A stretch of 64,000 nucleotides of DNA from Pseudomonas marginalis (GCF_024169655.1 NZ_JALJWV010000001.1:4097001-4161000), one strand, 5' to 3'. Shown: positions 17,701-26,360, counted from the stretch's first letter. Made by a program: numbers and translations. Notes: generated by a model not told the origin, from the sequence alone.

Positions 17701-18936
17701 ATGGGCGAATTCATCGGTATCCAGACCCTGGACAAAGCACAAACGTTTCGCGGCTATCTTGCTGTTCCCGCGAGCGGAAAAGGCCCGGGACTGGTTCTTG
17801 GTCAGGAAATTTTTGGCGTCAACGCAAATATGCGGGCCGTTGCAGACCTCTATGCTGAAGAGGGATATGTGGTACTGGTGCCCGACCTGTTCTGGAGAAT
17901 GGAGCGGGACGTCGACCTCGGTTACACGGAACAGGATTTTGCAAAAGCGATCGATTTCTTCCAGCGCCTGGATTTGGATCTGGCGGTTGACGATATTTCT
18001 GCATGCTTTGCCAAGCTCAAGACCCTGGACCAGGTCGAAGGTGACGACTTGGGTTTCGTCGGTTTCTGCATGGGCGGCAAACTGGCGTATCTCACGGCCA
18101 CACGCACCAAGGCTGCTTGCTCCGTCGGTTTCTATGGCATGGGTATCGAAAACTATCTCGACGAAGTGGATAACATCCAGGGGCGGCTGGTTCTTCATTT
18201 TGCCGAAAACGATGCTTACTGCGACGCCCGAGCCCGCGCCAAAATCAGCTCAGCATTAAAAGGCAGTAAAGGCTCGGAGATCTATGTCTATCCGAATGTC
18301 GACCATGCTTTTGCACGTGTAGGTAGTGACCACTTCGACAAACCCGCCGCCCTTATGGCCCACGAAAGAACCATCGCCGCGTTGAAGCGGGAGATTGGTC
18401 CAAACTTCAACCTTTCTGATTTGTGGGACGAGCATGTAAAGCATGAGTTCGATACTCGGGACGTTCCTGCAACGATGGCAACCATGGTCTCGGAACCCTA
18501 CGTCAACCACATTCCGACGATGACTGGTGGGGTTGGCAGCAAGCAACTGAGTCGTTTTTATCAGCACCACTTTGTCCACGGAAACCCGCCGGACATGAAA
18601 CTGATCCCCCTTTCCCGGACGGTCGGTGCGCTCCAGATCGTCGATGAATTCATCATGTGTTTTACCCACACGACAGAGATCGATTGGATGCTCCCGAACG
18701 TGGCGCCTACCGGAAAGTATGTCGAAATCCCCATGCTGGGAGTCGTCCGATTCAGGGGCGACAAGCTCTATCACGAGCATATTTACTGGGATCAAGCGAG
18801 TCTGCTGGTCCAGGTCGGTCTTCTTGACCCGAAAGGCTTGCCTGTCGCAGGCGTGATCACTGCGCAGAAGCTTCTGGATGAGGCACTGCCTTCGAATACG
18901 CTGATGAATAATTGGAAGAATAGCGAAGCCTTGTAA
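17701..18936 (+). CDS. Dienelactone hydrolase fused to a SnoaL-like domain
   Basis: This is a two-domain protein of 411 residues. Residues 1 to about 235 form an alpha/beta hydrolase of the dienelactone hydrolase family, with Glu36 (GQEIFG), nucleophile Cys123 in GFCMGG, Asp171 (FAENDAYC) and His202 (NVDHAF). Residues about 255-400 form an NTF2/SnoaL-like cone (SRFYQHHFVHGNPPDM, then VDEFIMCFTHTTEIDWMLP). I start at the ATG at 17701 after GAGAGG; the open frame extends upstream into the SDR end, but that start has no support. It probably opens a lactam or lactone ring in the upper pathway. Whether it acts as a hydrolase or as a cofactor-free oxygenase cannot be told from sequence. Confidence 0.88.
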   Translation: MGEFIGIQTLDKAQTFRGYLAVPASGKGPGLVLGQEIFGVNANMRAVADLYAEEGYVVLVPDLFWRMERDVDLGYTEQDFAKAIDFFQRLDLDLAVDDISACFAKLKTLDQVEGDDLGFVGFCMGGKLAYLTATRTKAACSVGFYGMGIENYLDEVDNIQGRLVLHFAENDAYCDARARAKISSALKGSKGSEIYVYPNVDHAFARVGSDHFDKPAALMAHERTIAALKREIGPNFNLSDLWDEHVKHEFDTRDVPATMATMVSEPYVNHIPTMTGGVGSKQLSRFYQHHFVHGNPPDMKLIPLSRTVGALQIVDEFIMCFTHTTEIDWMLPNVAPTGKYVEIPMLGVVRFRGDKLYHEHIYWDQASLLVQVGLLDPKGLPVAGVITAQKLLDEALPSNTLMNNWKNSEAL

Positions 18937-19038
18937 TGCGCCGCTGGAGAGTCCTAAGGACAGGGACGCGCAGCCCCTATCCAGTTCGTTACTTCAACAA
19001 TAATTTTCTGCGCAAACATGACCCATAGGTGTGCTGCA

Positions 19039-20505
19039 ATGACCGACTTAGCCCTAAAAGACCTAAAAATCTACCACCCTTATATCAATGGTAAATCCTG
19101 GCAGAGCGAAGACCAGCCGGAACAGGTCGTGATTAACCCCTACACCCAAAAAGCTATTGCACGTGTGAAGCTTGCAACGGCAGCAGACATCGATAGCGCT
19201 ATCGCGTCAGCCTTCGAGGCGCAAAAGGCCTGGGGGAAAACCCTCGCCAAGGAGCGCGAAGCCATTCTCTGCCGTGCTGCGGACATCATCGAACGTCGTC
19301 GAGGCGACATTGCGAAGATCCTCATCGAGGAAGGTGGCAATGTGTTCGGCAAAGCCATGTTCGAATGCGACTACATGGTCAGCACATTTCGTATAGCGGC
19401 AGGACAGGCGCGGGATATCCGTGGCGAAACCATGCCTGCCGATGGTGCGGGTCGTATCTCGATGTCCATAAGGCAGCCGCTGGGTGTCATTGCGGGCGTT
19501 GGTCCTTTTAACGCACCGCTGCTCTTGAACGGGAAAAAGCTTGCACCAGCCCTGGCCGCCGGGAACGCGTTCCTAATGAAGCCTGCCCCGCAAACCCCGC
19601 TGATTGGTTTGCTCTTCGCTGAGATTCTGGAAGAAGCCGGCGTCCCTCCAGGCGTGTTCAGCGTGCTGCCCACTACCAATGAAGCGTTAGGGGATAAGTT
19701 CTTCTCAGACAAACGCGTGAAAATGGTGACCTTCACGGGGTCGGCGAAAGTCGGTCGGTACCTGTCCGAGCTGGCAGGGAGGTTCCAGAAGCGAATTGTC
19801 CTGGAACTTGGCGGCAAGAGTCCCATCGTCATCCTCAATGATGCGAAGCTGGACTATGCCGTCAGCGCCGCTGCATTCGGAATTTTCTTCAACCAGGGCC
19901 AGGTGTGCATGGCCAACTCCCGGATCATTGTCGAAGACGGCATTTATGAGGCGTTTTGCACTGCGTTCGTTGAGAAAGTCCGCTCCATTCGGTGCGGTGA
20001 TCCTACCGACCCCACCACGATAGTGGGTCCACTGATAAGCGCCAACCAGTGCGAATTTATCCGTGGTCAGATCGACGACGCCATTGCCAAAGGTGCAACT
20101 CTGCTGACGGGTGGTGAATATCTGGGAAACCTGTTCCAACCCGCCGTATTGACCGACGTCACGCCGTCGATGGCTGTCTATGATGAAGAGAGCTTCGGAC
20201 CGTTGGTTTCCATCTACAAGGCCAAAGACTTCGAGCACGCCATTGAGCTGGCAAACGATACTTCCTACGGCCTTTCTTCAGGCATCGTGACAAACGATCT
20301 TCAGAAGGCATTCGACTTCGCACTTCGTATCGACGCAGGTTCGGTACATATCAATGATAATTCTTTTGACGACGACCCCAATGCGCCTTTCGGAGGTTTC
20401 AAGGATAGCGGTCACGGTAAGGAAAATGGTCGTTATTCAATTCACGACATGACCGAGCTTAAGTGGGTGACTTTACAACTGGGGGAGCGTGCCTTCCCTA
20501 TCTGA
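19039..20505 (+). CDS. NAD(P)-dependent aldehyde dehydrogenase
   Basis: This enzyme oxidises an aldehyde to the carboxylic acid. It has 488 residues from the ATG at 19039, chosen because AGGTG lies seven bases upstream; an in-frame ATG at 19018 lacks one. The family hallmarks are all present: GPFNAP near residue 158, FTGSAKVG near 233, general base Glu256 (LELGGKSP) and nucleophile Cys290 (NQGQVCMA). The sequence resembles benzaldehyde/vanillin-type dehydrogenases. It is the last gene of the rightward arm, about 100 bp after the hydrolase fusion. It would fit oxidation of the aldehyde that a periplasmic amine oxidase produces, or an aldehyde released on side-chain cleavage. Confidence 0.92.
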   Translation: MTDLALKDLKIYHPYINGKSWQSEDQPEQVVINPYTQKAIARVKLATAADIDSAIASAFEAQKAWGKTLAKEREAILCRAADIIERRRGDIAKILIEEGGNVFGKAMFECDYMVSTFRIAAGQARDIRGETMPADGAGRISMSIRQPLGVIAGVGPFNAPLLLNGKKLAPALAAGNAFLMKPAPQTPLIGLLFAEILEEAGVPPGVFSVLPTTNEALGDKFFSDKRVKMVTFTGSAKVGRYLSELAGRFQKRIVLELGGKSPIVILNDAKLDYAVSAAAFGIFFNQGQVCMANSRIIVEDGIYEAFCTAFVEKVRSIRCGDPTDPTTIVGPLISANQCEFIRGQIDDAIAKGATLLTGGEYLGNLFQPAVLTDVTPSMAVYDEESFGPLVSIYKAKDFEHAIELANDTSYGLSSGIVTNDLQKAFDFALRIDAGSVHINDNSFDDDPNAPFGGFKDSGHGKENGRYSIHDMTELKWVTLQLGERAFPI

Positions 20506-20515
20506 TGAGCAATGT

Positions 20516-20544
20516 ATGGCCCCATCCTGTCGGATTGGGGCCAT
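20516..20544 (+). terminator. Hairpin at the end of the rightward catabolic operon
   Basis: Strong inverted repeat, ATGGCCCCATCC (20516-20527) and GGATTGGGGCCAT (20532-20544), with one extra T in the right arm. It begins 11 bases after the aldehyde dehydrogenase stop. There is no long T-run, so termination may be imperfect, but position and stem strength fit a terminator. Confidence 0.6.
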
Positions 20545-20773
20545 TGCACTAAACCACACAGTTGCTGGAGATGGGTTTCAGAAGACGGAAATAATGAGCA
20601 CTGAGCGAGAACTACTATTTCCGAGAAATTTTACGCGTAAAAAATCGTTTAACTGGAAATGGAGTGACCTCACCGAGTTGGTCAACCGAGGAAACAGCTA
20701 GCGTGAATAGCTAGTTTTGATTTTTTGATAGTCGGTGTGAGGCCTACCCATTAGGAATGGAAGTCCGCCGCAG
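20545..20773. other. Junction between catabolic island and ICE core
   Basis: A short stretch between the catabolic operon and the first ICE-like gene. It contains a possible 35-codon frame (20594-20701, MSTERELLFP start) with no recognised relative. No tRNA gene or obvious direct-repeat att site is visible. It may hold the boundary of the mobile element, or the whole island may be ICE cargo. Confidence 0.3.
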
Positions 20774-21523
20774 ATGAGCGTTTATGTTTTCAATCCACAT
20801 AGCAAAAGCTTCTATCGCCCTGTAGACGCAGCATTGCGCTGGTGCAATCTCACTCGCTACGAATCCCAAATAGTTCAGGCGGATTGGTCTCAGCCCGAGA
20901 AGCTTGCAGTCCTATTTCCCCAATGGCCCAATCTTCACATGGCTTTCGAAAGGATTTTAGACGCCATACGCAATGGTGAGCTGCCGTATGGCTGTCTCGG
21001 CATTTCTGTTCCTTTGGGAAGCTATGTAGAGCCCTATCAGCTGACCATACGCCATTCGGACTTACGCCGTTGGATGGAGATTCATTACCCCGACCACAAG
21101 CCCAGTTTCTTATTCGAGTCTGGTGAAGATGCGCCTTCAAAGGTCAGTCTAGGAACTTTTCTCTCCTTGAAAGCAGATCGAGATGAGTTATCGAGAGCGT
21201 TCAAAGCGCAACAGCATCGCATTCAAGAAATCTTGGGAGAGCTCCAGTCGATTGGACTTGAAAGAGATGATCTCAAAGCCTTGGCCAAAACGAATGGTCA
21301 ACTCAGCGAGCGCAGCGAACTGACCTATCACAACATCATTGGGGCATTGGTCAGCCTTCTCTTGGACCGTTCGCCTGCCGGAAAACCTCTTTCGGTATTC
21401 ACGAATCAAGCAGCCATCGTTGACGCCATTGTCGCCCGCCACAAAGATGTCCCCGGCCTCAGCAAGCGCACGCTGGATGAAAAGTTTGCCGTGGCCAATC
21501 GTAGCCTCAAGAAAAACAACTGA
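20774..21523 (+). CDS. ICE-associated hypothetical protein upstream of alpA
   Basis: I do not recognise a characterised function. The 249-residue protein is soluble. Its N-terminal half has YVFNPHSKSFYRPVDAALRWCNL and a GLERDDLKALAKTNGQ-like helical centre. A predicted coiled coil spans about residues 135-180, and a basic C-terminal part (LSKRTLDEKFAVANRSLKKNN) looks like a small helical DNA-contacting module. It is encoded in the same direction as alpA and parA, just upstream of a palindromic operator-like site, as is common in Pseudomonas genomic islands. A regulatory role is possible. Confidence 0.75.
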   Translation: MSVYVFNPHSKSFYRPVDAALRWCNLTRYESQIVQADWSQPEKLAVLFPQWPNLHMAFERILDAIRNGELPYGCLGISVPLGSYVEPYQLTIRHSDLRRWMEIHYPDHKPSFLFESGEDAPSKVSLGTFLSLKADRDELSRAFKAQQHRIQEILGELQSIGLERDDLKALAKTNGQLSERSELTYHNIIGALVSLLLDRSPAGKPLSVFTNQAAIVDAIVARHKDVPGLSKRTLDEKFAVANRSLKKNN

Positions 21524-21531
21524 TCCAGTCA

Positions 21532-21564
21532 ATTGCGTTGCAATGGGCTTGATTGCAATGCAAT
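21532..21564. promoter_or_regulatory. Tandem palindromic operator upstream of alpA
   Basis: Two copies of the palindrome ATTGC-N3-GCAAT: ATTGCGTTGCAAT (21532-21544) and ATTGCAATGCAAT (21552-21564). Their centres are 20 bp apart, two DNA turns on the same face. They lie 75 bp before the alpA start. The arrangement fits cooperative binding of a dimeric regulator such as AlpA or a Par protein; the protein is unknown. Confidence 0.6.
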
Positions 21565-21638
21565 GACTCATCCCGCCTTGTGCGATTCAATCCATGTCAC
21601 TTCCCACCACGCGCCAATTGGCGCCAGGAGTGACTAAC

Positions 21639-21863
21639 ATGTCCAACCAACCTGTCACCTCAGTTGAAGCACCTCAACCCCAACGCCACATCATGCGACG
21701 TGACGAGGTTGAACAAAAAACCGGCTTCAAACGTGCGCACATTTACAACCTAATGAAGGAAGGCAAGTTTCCGCGGGCGAAGCGTATTGGACTGCGCGCA
21801 GTTGGCTGGGACTCACTGGAAATCGAGCACTGGATTGCAGAACGCCTTTCGCGACAGGAGTGA
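21639..21863 (+). CDS. alpA: AlpA-family excisionase/regulator
   Basis: This is a small winged-helix DNA-binding protein of the AlpA/MerR-like type, which in mobile elements controls integrase expression or excision. From the ATG at 21639 it has 74 residues; AGGAG lies eight bases upstream, while the earlier ATG at 21594 has no such site. Key stretches are MRRDEVEQKTGFKRAHIYNL, MKEGKFPRAKRIGLRAVGW and the closing IEHWIAERLSRQE, the classical AlpA layout. It is followed by parA within five bases. In ICEclc an alpA sits in the same neighbourhood and takes part in transfer regulation. Confidence 0.9.
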   Translation: MSNQPVTSVEAPQPQRHIMRRDEVEQKTGFKRAHIYNLMKEGKFPRAKRIGLRAVGWDSLEIEHWIAERLSRQE

Positions 21864-21867
21864 GGTG

Positions 21868-22713
21868 ATGCACGTGGTCTCTGTGGTTTCCACCAAGGGT
21901 GGGGTAGGCAAAACTACAGTAGCGGCCAATCTTGGTGGTCTGTTGGCCGACGCTGGCCTGCGTGTTCTGCTCTTGGATCTGGATAGCCAACCCACCCTCT
22001 CCAGTTATTATTCATTGAGCCAGAAAGCTCAGGCAGGTGCGTACGAGCTCATTGCACTCAATCTAACAATACCTGAACGAATAATTTCTAGGACTGCAGT
22101 CGTCGGTCTCGACCTGATTTTCTCCAACGACGATCAAGGTCGACTGAGCACCTTGTTGCTGCATGCCCCTGACGGACGACTGCGCCTGCACAATTTGCTC
22201 AACGAGTTGTGTCTCAATTATGACCTGCTTTTGATCGATACTCAGGGAGTACGCAGTGTACTGGTGGAAATGGCAATCCTGGCCTCCGATCTCGCCCTCT
22301 CTCCCATCACGCCGGAAATGCTCGCTGCCCGCGAAATGCGCCGGGGCACCTTGACGCTACTGAGTGAGCTCGAACCGTTTCGCCATCTAGGTATAGACCC
22401 GCCGCCGTTACGGCTCTTACTAAACCAAGTGAACGTCAATCGACTGGACACCCAGATGATCATCCGGAGCCTGCGGGCGACTTTCGCAGAGGCTACCAAT
22501 ATCTCGGTGCTAGACACTGTAATCCCGGACAGGGTGGCGTATCTCAATGCCGCCTCCCTCGGCTTACCGGTCCACCGAATAGACGCTCGCCCGTCGAGTA
22601 AACGCCGACGCTCGCAATCTGCGCTAGAAGTCATGCAGGCGCTGGCCATCGAATTATTCCCTCAATGGCGTGAAGCGATCTCTTCGGTAATGAGGTGTGC
22701 GGAGCCTCGATAA
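21868..22713 (+). CDS. parA: ParA-family partition ATPase
   Basis: This Walker-type ATPase probably helps maintain or segregate the element when it is excised. From the ATG at 21868 it has 281 residues and starts MHVVSVVSTKGGVGKTTVAA, with the deviant Walker A KGGVGKTT, and DLDSQPTLS as Walker A'. Walker B is LLLIDTQGV, where the usual DxxP is changed to DTQG. It follows alpA closely and precedes shi and parB, the order known from ICEclc and PAGI-2-type elements. The longer upstream frame overlaps alpA and is not supported. Confidence 0.93.
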   Translation: MHVVSVVSTKGGVGKTTVAANLGGLLADAGLRVLLLDLDSQPTLSSYYSLSQKAQAGAYELIALNLTIPERIISRTAVVGLDLIFSNDDQGRLSTLLLHAPDGRLRLHNLLNELCLNYDLLLIDTQGVRSVLVEMAILASDLALSPITPEMLAAREMRRGTLTLLSELEPFRHLGIDPPPLRLLLNQVNVNRLDTQMIIRSLRATFAEATNISVLDTVIPDRVAYLNAASLGLPVHRIDARPSSKRRRSQSALEVMQALAIELFPQWREAISSVMRCAEPR

Positions 22714-22793
22714 AAAATCACCCAATCAGCATTTCACCGATTTTTTTGTTTGATCGACCTTGAAGCAAATAGAGCTTGGTAAGGAGTTTTCTA

Positions 22794-23003
22794 ATGTTGG
22801 ATCAGTTTCCTATCGTTGTTCAGCCTTCCATTCGACCACGCGACGCGGCTTGCGAGGAATACTGCACCGTGGTTTTTCGTTTGCAAGGTGGGCGCTCGGC
22901 AATGGTGTGGTTCCTCGCAGAACTCTCCGAACATTTCGAAGGTTCAGGGACTGCCGAAATCGTGAAATTCGAGGTCGGTGACCATTTACATAGCCGACGT
23001 TAA
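22794..23003 (+). CDS. shi: Small ICE protein between parA and parB (Shi-like)
   Basis: A 69-residue acidic protein starting MLDQFPIVVQPSIRP, with AAGGAG seven bases before the ATG at 22794. ICEclc encodes a small protein named Shi between parA and parB that is linked to growth inhibition of transfer-competent cells. I assign the name on position and size, since no motif can be read. It ends 14 bp before parB. Confidence 0.7.
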   Translation: MLDQFPIVVQPSIRPRDAACEEYCTVVFRLQGGRSAMVWFLAELSEHFEGSGTAEIVKFEVGDHLHSRR

Positions 23004-23017
23004 CCGAGGCGGTTGAG

Positions 23018-24607
23018 ATGAAGAAGCTCAGTCAGGAGGAAATCACCGACAAGCTGCACCAGGACCACTTCACTCGAGGTCCAGAACTGGAACGCCTGTC
23101 CGATCCCGTCATAGACACTCCCATGCTGGTCACTCTGGAACAGTTACGTCCCTACGAACTCAACCCACGCTTCATTCGTAACCCGCTTTATGACGATATC
23201 AAGGCATCGATCCGTGAACGCGGGCTGGATCAACCGCCACCGATTACCCGCCGCCCGGGTGAAACCTCTTTCATCATCCGCAACGGCGGTAATACGCGCT
23301 TAGCAATTCTCGGCGAGCTGTGGCAGGAAACTCGCGACGAGCGTTTCTTTCGGATTCACTGCCTGTTCCGACCTTGGAGCAATGAAACCAACACCCTACT
23401 CGGCCATCTGGCGGAAAGCGACCTGCACGGCCAACTCACGTTCATCGAAAGAGCCCTGGCAGTAGCCAAACTCAAAACCATGCTTGAGTCGGATGGCCCA
23501 GAGCTCTCACAACGGGAGCTGGCTCGACGTCTTGCCGCTGGAGGCTATCCGGTTTCGCAGTCGCATATCAGCCGGATGCTGGACACCCTCGAACACTTAT
23601 TACCCGCCATTCCACAAACTCTGTATGCCGGCTTGGGTAAGCCTCAGATAGAACGTCTGATCGGTCTACGTAGTCAGGCTGAGCGAACCTGGAACCGCTA
23701 TCCAACCGCCACAGTCGCGTTTGCAGAGTTCTGGCTGGAGACCATGGGCTACTTCGATAGCGATCCTGAATCCTTTGATCTTGAGCAGATCCAGGACGAA
23801 TTGCTCGAACGCATGAGCCACTTGCTGGGACAGTCCTACCGTATGCTGGCCCTGGAGCTGAGCGATACCCAACGGGTCGTCTCCACGCCTGGGGCTGTCC
23901 CCACCACGCCCTCAGAAAGCAGCCATCGGCCAAGCGTGCATGAAACTGCGGCTGAGTTGCCCTCCTCCGATACTAAACCCGAATCAACTGATGCCAAGAG
24001 CAAGATAGAGCCAATTTCAGAGGAACGGCTCAACGAACCCGAAACAAAAACTTTACCTGCGGTCAGCCACGTATCACGCGTTCAACAGATTCGTGAGCAA
24101 ATCGATCGCGAGATCATTGCCGAAGCGGAGTCTTCATTCGAAACCTGCACAATCGACGACCTCTGGACCATCGCACCAACGCTGGATACGCCCGAACAAC
24201 TGCGTTTAAGCATTGCAGAACTGGCTCGGGAAATGGCGGCCTATGCCGGAGATGCCGAGTGCATCATTGATCAAAAGCTTGGCTTGGGCTTCGCGTTGGA
24301 CATTGAGCGACTCGATCTTTCAGCGCCTCGCTCGACCGGCGTTCACCTAATGCTCCTGGCCCTGCTACGTGCTCAAGACGAGGTGAACTGGGAAGATCGC
24401 AAGCAAATACCTTCCGCACTGTTCGGGCAACTGTTGTTAGGGGTCTATCAACTCTATCTGCCAGATCGACCAGTCACGGACGTGGGGCTGGAGCGACTGC
24501 CTGACAGTCTGTTAATTAAGCTGTTTCGCCTGATACGCCTGGCCCGACGTCTAATCGACTTAACACTCATATCTGAAGACAAAAACTCACCGGAGGAGCT
24601 GAGATGA
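23018..24607 (+). CDS. parB: ParB-family DNA-binding partition protein
   Basis: A 529-residue ParB-like protein, long for the family. The N-terminal ParB/Srx domain is visible (VTLEQLRPYELNPRF, then IRNGGNTRLAILGEL, the latter like the GxRR CTP-binding region). A central HTH follows (SQRELARRLAAGGYPVSQSHI). The extended C-terminal half is element-specific, with acidic linkers at about residues 290-350. Such long ParB proteins are typical of PAGI-2/ICEclc elements. It overlaps the next gene by four bases. Confidence 0.92.
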   Translation: MKKLSQEEITDKLHQDHFTRGPELERLSDPVIDTPMLVTLEQLRPYELNPRFIRNPLYDDIKASIRERGLDQPPPITRRPGETSFIIRNGGNTRLAILGELWQETRDERFFRIHCLFRPWSNETNTLLGHLAESDLHGQLTFIERALAVAKLKTMLESDGPELSQRELARRLAAGGYPVSQSHISRMLDTLEHLLPAIPQTLYAGLGKPQIERLIGLRSQAERTWNRYPTATVAFAEFWLETMGYFDSDPESFDLEQIQDELLERMSHLLGQSYRMLALELSDTQRVVSTPGAVPTTPSESSHRPSVHETAAELPSSDTKPESTDAKSKIEPISEERLNEPETKTLPAVSHVSRVQQIREQIDREIIAEAESSFETCTIDDLWTIAPTLDTPEQLRLSIAELAREMAAYAGDAECIIDQKLGLGFALDIERLDLSAPRSTGVHLMLLALLRAQDEVNWEDRKQIPSALFGQLLLGVYQLYLPDRPVTDVGLERLPDSLLIKLFRLIRLARRLIDLTLISEDKNSPEELR

Positions 24608-25152
24608 ACTTGTCCTTCAATATGCTCAATCAAGCCATGCTAACCCAGGTACTGCACGAACTACGCCTGGGCAACCTGCAACGCTGCAAGGCACTTGGAC
24701 TCAGTGAGGATGACATCTTCGTGCTGCAATCCTTACCACCGACCACGTTATCGCGCCTGGCCCATGCCACAGTCCCTTGGCTTGAGGTCAAGATTGACTC
24801 GCCAGTGCTGCATCGTTTGATTGAACAAGCTGAACGCGACGAACAGAACGAACGGTTGATCAACCGAGCGCTCAAACTCGGCGCCAGCAGCACCATTATG
24901 TACCAGTGTTTTGGCTTGGCGCATTCGGAAACAGCCATGCGCCGGCGTCTACTCAAGATAGAAACCCGTAAAGGCCGCCCCCAACATTTAAGCGAAGCGC
25001 AGGAGCATGTGTTGTGGCAACGTTGGTGTCAAATACGAACAGAGGACGGCACCGAGGATAAACTCGACGCCATGATGATGCTTGCAGAAGAACAGCAGAT
25101 CAGCTTGACCATCGTTTGGCAGCAAATCGACCAGTACAGCAACAAAACATGA
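24604..25152 (+). CDS. DUF2857-family ICE protein
   Basis: A 182-residue cytoplasmic protein found beside parB in this ICE family. The N terminus resembles a regulator fold (MLNQAMLTQVLHELRLGNL), and the middle reads like a helix-turn-helix (LGASSTIMYQCFGLAHSETA, then MRRRLLKIETRKGRPQ). FlhC-like DNA-binding features have been noted for relatives of this family (BisC-type regulators), so a role in activating transfer genes is possible. Translation is coupled to parB (ATGA) and to the following gene (ATGA at 25149). Confidence 0.8.
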   Translation: MNLSFNMLNQAMLTQVLHELRLGNLQRCKALGLSEDDIFVLQSLPPTTLSRLAHATVPWLEVKIDSPVLHRLIEQAERDEQNERLINRALKLGASSTIMYQCFGLAHSETAMRRRLLKIETRKGRPQHLSEAQEHVLWQRWCQIRTEDGTEDKLDAMMMLAEEQQISLTIVWQQIDQYSNKT

Positions 25153-26336
25153 ATGCTGGTCCTGCCAGTCGCTGGCAACGTGTCCTGCAGCAATGCACAC
25201 AGCAGCTGCATGAGCGCTGGCCAGCACGCCCTACCACTGAACAGCCCTCCAACCAGGCTCTACAGGCTGGCTTTCTGTTTAGTGGCCAATCACACGAAGT
25301 CGTGCCACGTCGGCTGCTGTTGGATAATCGGCTGACGCCATTGGAGCGAAATGCCTGGCAGGTATTTCGACTCATGCTGCAAGGCCAGGGCGTGGTCACG
25401 CCGCGCTATGAGGATTTGCAGCCTTACCTCTCGAGCGTGCCTTACGGTGCCTCAGCCTCGCGTGAAACCATTGCTCGAGTGTTGACGATGCTCAGGCTCA
25501 CTCGTTGGCTCAGTTTGGTTAGCCGCGGTCGCGATCAAGTCAGCGGGCGTCTACAAGGTTCTTTGTACGTTCTGCACGATGATCCGTTAACCCCCGCCGA
25601 AGCCATGGAACTGGATCAAGATTATCTAGAACTGGTCGGACATGCCCTCGGTCATGCGACAAAGGCCGTGCGTATTGTCGCTCAGCACATTGTGGAGGAG
25701 GTCCGACAGGACACGAATATCGATCAGGGTCGGTTACCGACGCGGCTGGACAGCTGGGCCGAACAGTGGGCGCAGCAAGGCTTGGATCAGCCACCCGGTG
25801 ATGCATTCCACGATTCCGAACATGGGGAAGATCACCGCGTTCGGAATCGTGCAGGCCCTCGTTCGGATTCCGAATCAGGCTCGAATCCTAACGTTTCCAG
25901 CACCGTTCGGAATCCGAACGCTGCCTGTACTGTATTAAAAGAAAGTAAATGTACAGTACCGCGCGCGACCTCTACTGTGGATAACCTGCGCTGGCCCACT
26001 GCGCTACACCTGAGTCCCAGCGAACGTCAGGCCGTCGCGGTGGCGCTGATCAAGCTTAACCCTGCGGATCAGCAGGCTGTGCTCAACGAGGCGGGGGCAC
26101 GCTGTAAGGCCGGCGGTATCCGCAAGCCAGCGGCCTATCTGATGGGCCTGATCCAGCGTGCGCTGAAAGGCGACTTTCGTCCTTGGGCAAGTCAGGTCGA
26201 ACCGTCACCCGTCGCAGAGCCGCCCCCACCCGCTCCCTCGCGGCCGACTCGGGAAAAGGGCGAACCCGCATCAGCCCTCGCCCAAGCGTGTCTGAATGAG
26301 CTGCGCCAACTGCGTGGACGCGGTGGAACTCAATAG
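25149..26336 (+). CDS. STY4528-like island replication protein
   Basis: A 395-residue protein from the ATG at 25149, which overlaps the previous stop. The open frame reaches back to 25116 but that part overlaps the neighbour. A winged-helix-like region is seen at about residues 70-130 (RNAWQVFRLMLQGQGV, ASRETIARVLTMLRLTRW). The C terminus is proline- and arginine-rich. A segment around residues 225-275 is rich in Arg-Asn and Glu-Ser pairs. Its place in the gene order matches the STY4528 family of pathogenicity-island replication proteins, which supports a role in element replication after excision. Confidence 0.82.
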   Translation: MNAGPASRWQRVLQQCTQQLHERWPARPTTEQPSNQALQAGFLFSGQSHEVVPRRLLLDNRLTPLERNAWQVFRLMLQGQGVVTPRYEDLQPYLSSVPYGASASRETIARVLTMLRLTRWLSLVSRGRDQVSGRLQGSLYVLHDDPLTPAEAMELDQDYLELVGHALGHATKAVRIVAQHIVEEVRQDTNIDQGRLPTRLDSWAEQWAQQGLDQPPGDAFHDSEHGEDHRVRNRAGPRSDSESGSNPNVSSTVRNPNAACTVLKESKCTVPRATSTVDNLRWPTALHLSPSERQAVAVALIKLNPADQQAVLNEAGARCKAGGIRKPAAYLMGLIQRALKGDFRPWASQVEPSPVAEPPPPAPSRPTREKGEPASALAQACLNELRQLRGRGGTQ

Positions 26337-26360
26337 ATTTGATGCCAGTGGCATCAAATC
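26336..26360 (+). terminator. 11-bp hairpin after the STY4528-like gene
   Basis: Perfect inverted repeat GATTTGATGCC (26336-26346) and GGCATCAAATC (26350-26360) with a 3-base loop, beginning in the stop codon of the preceding gene. No T-run follows, so it may act as an RNA-stabilising hairpin or a weak terminator. Confidence 0.5.

Noticed and set aside
18256..18795. 179-codon minus-strand frame
   Set aside because: Antisense to the dienelactone hydrolase/SnoaL fusion, which has its catalytic residues in order.
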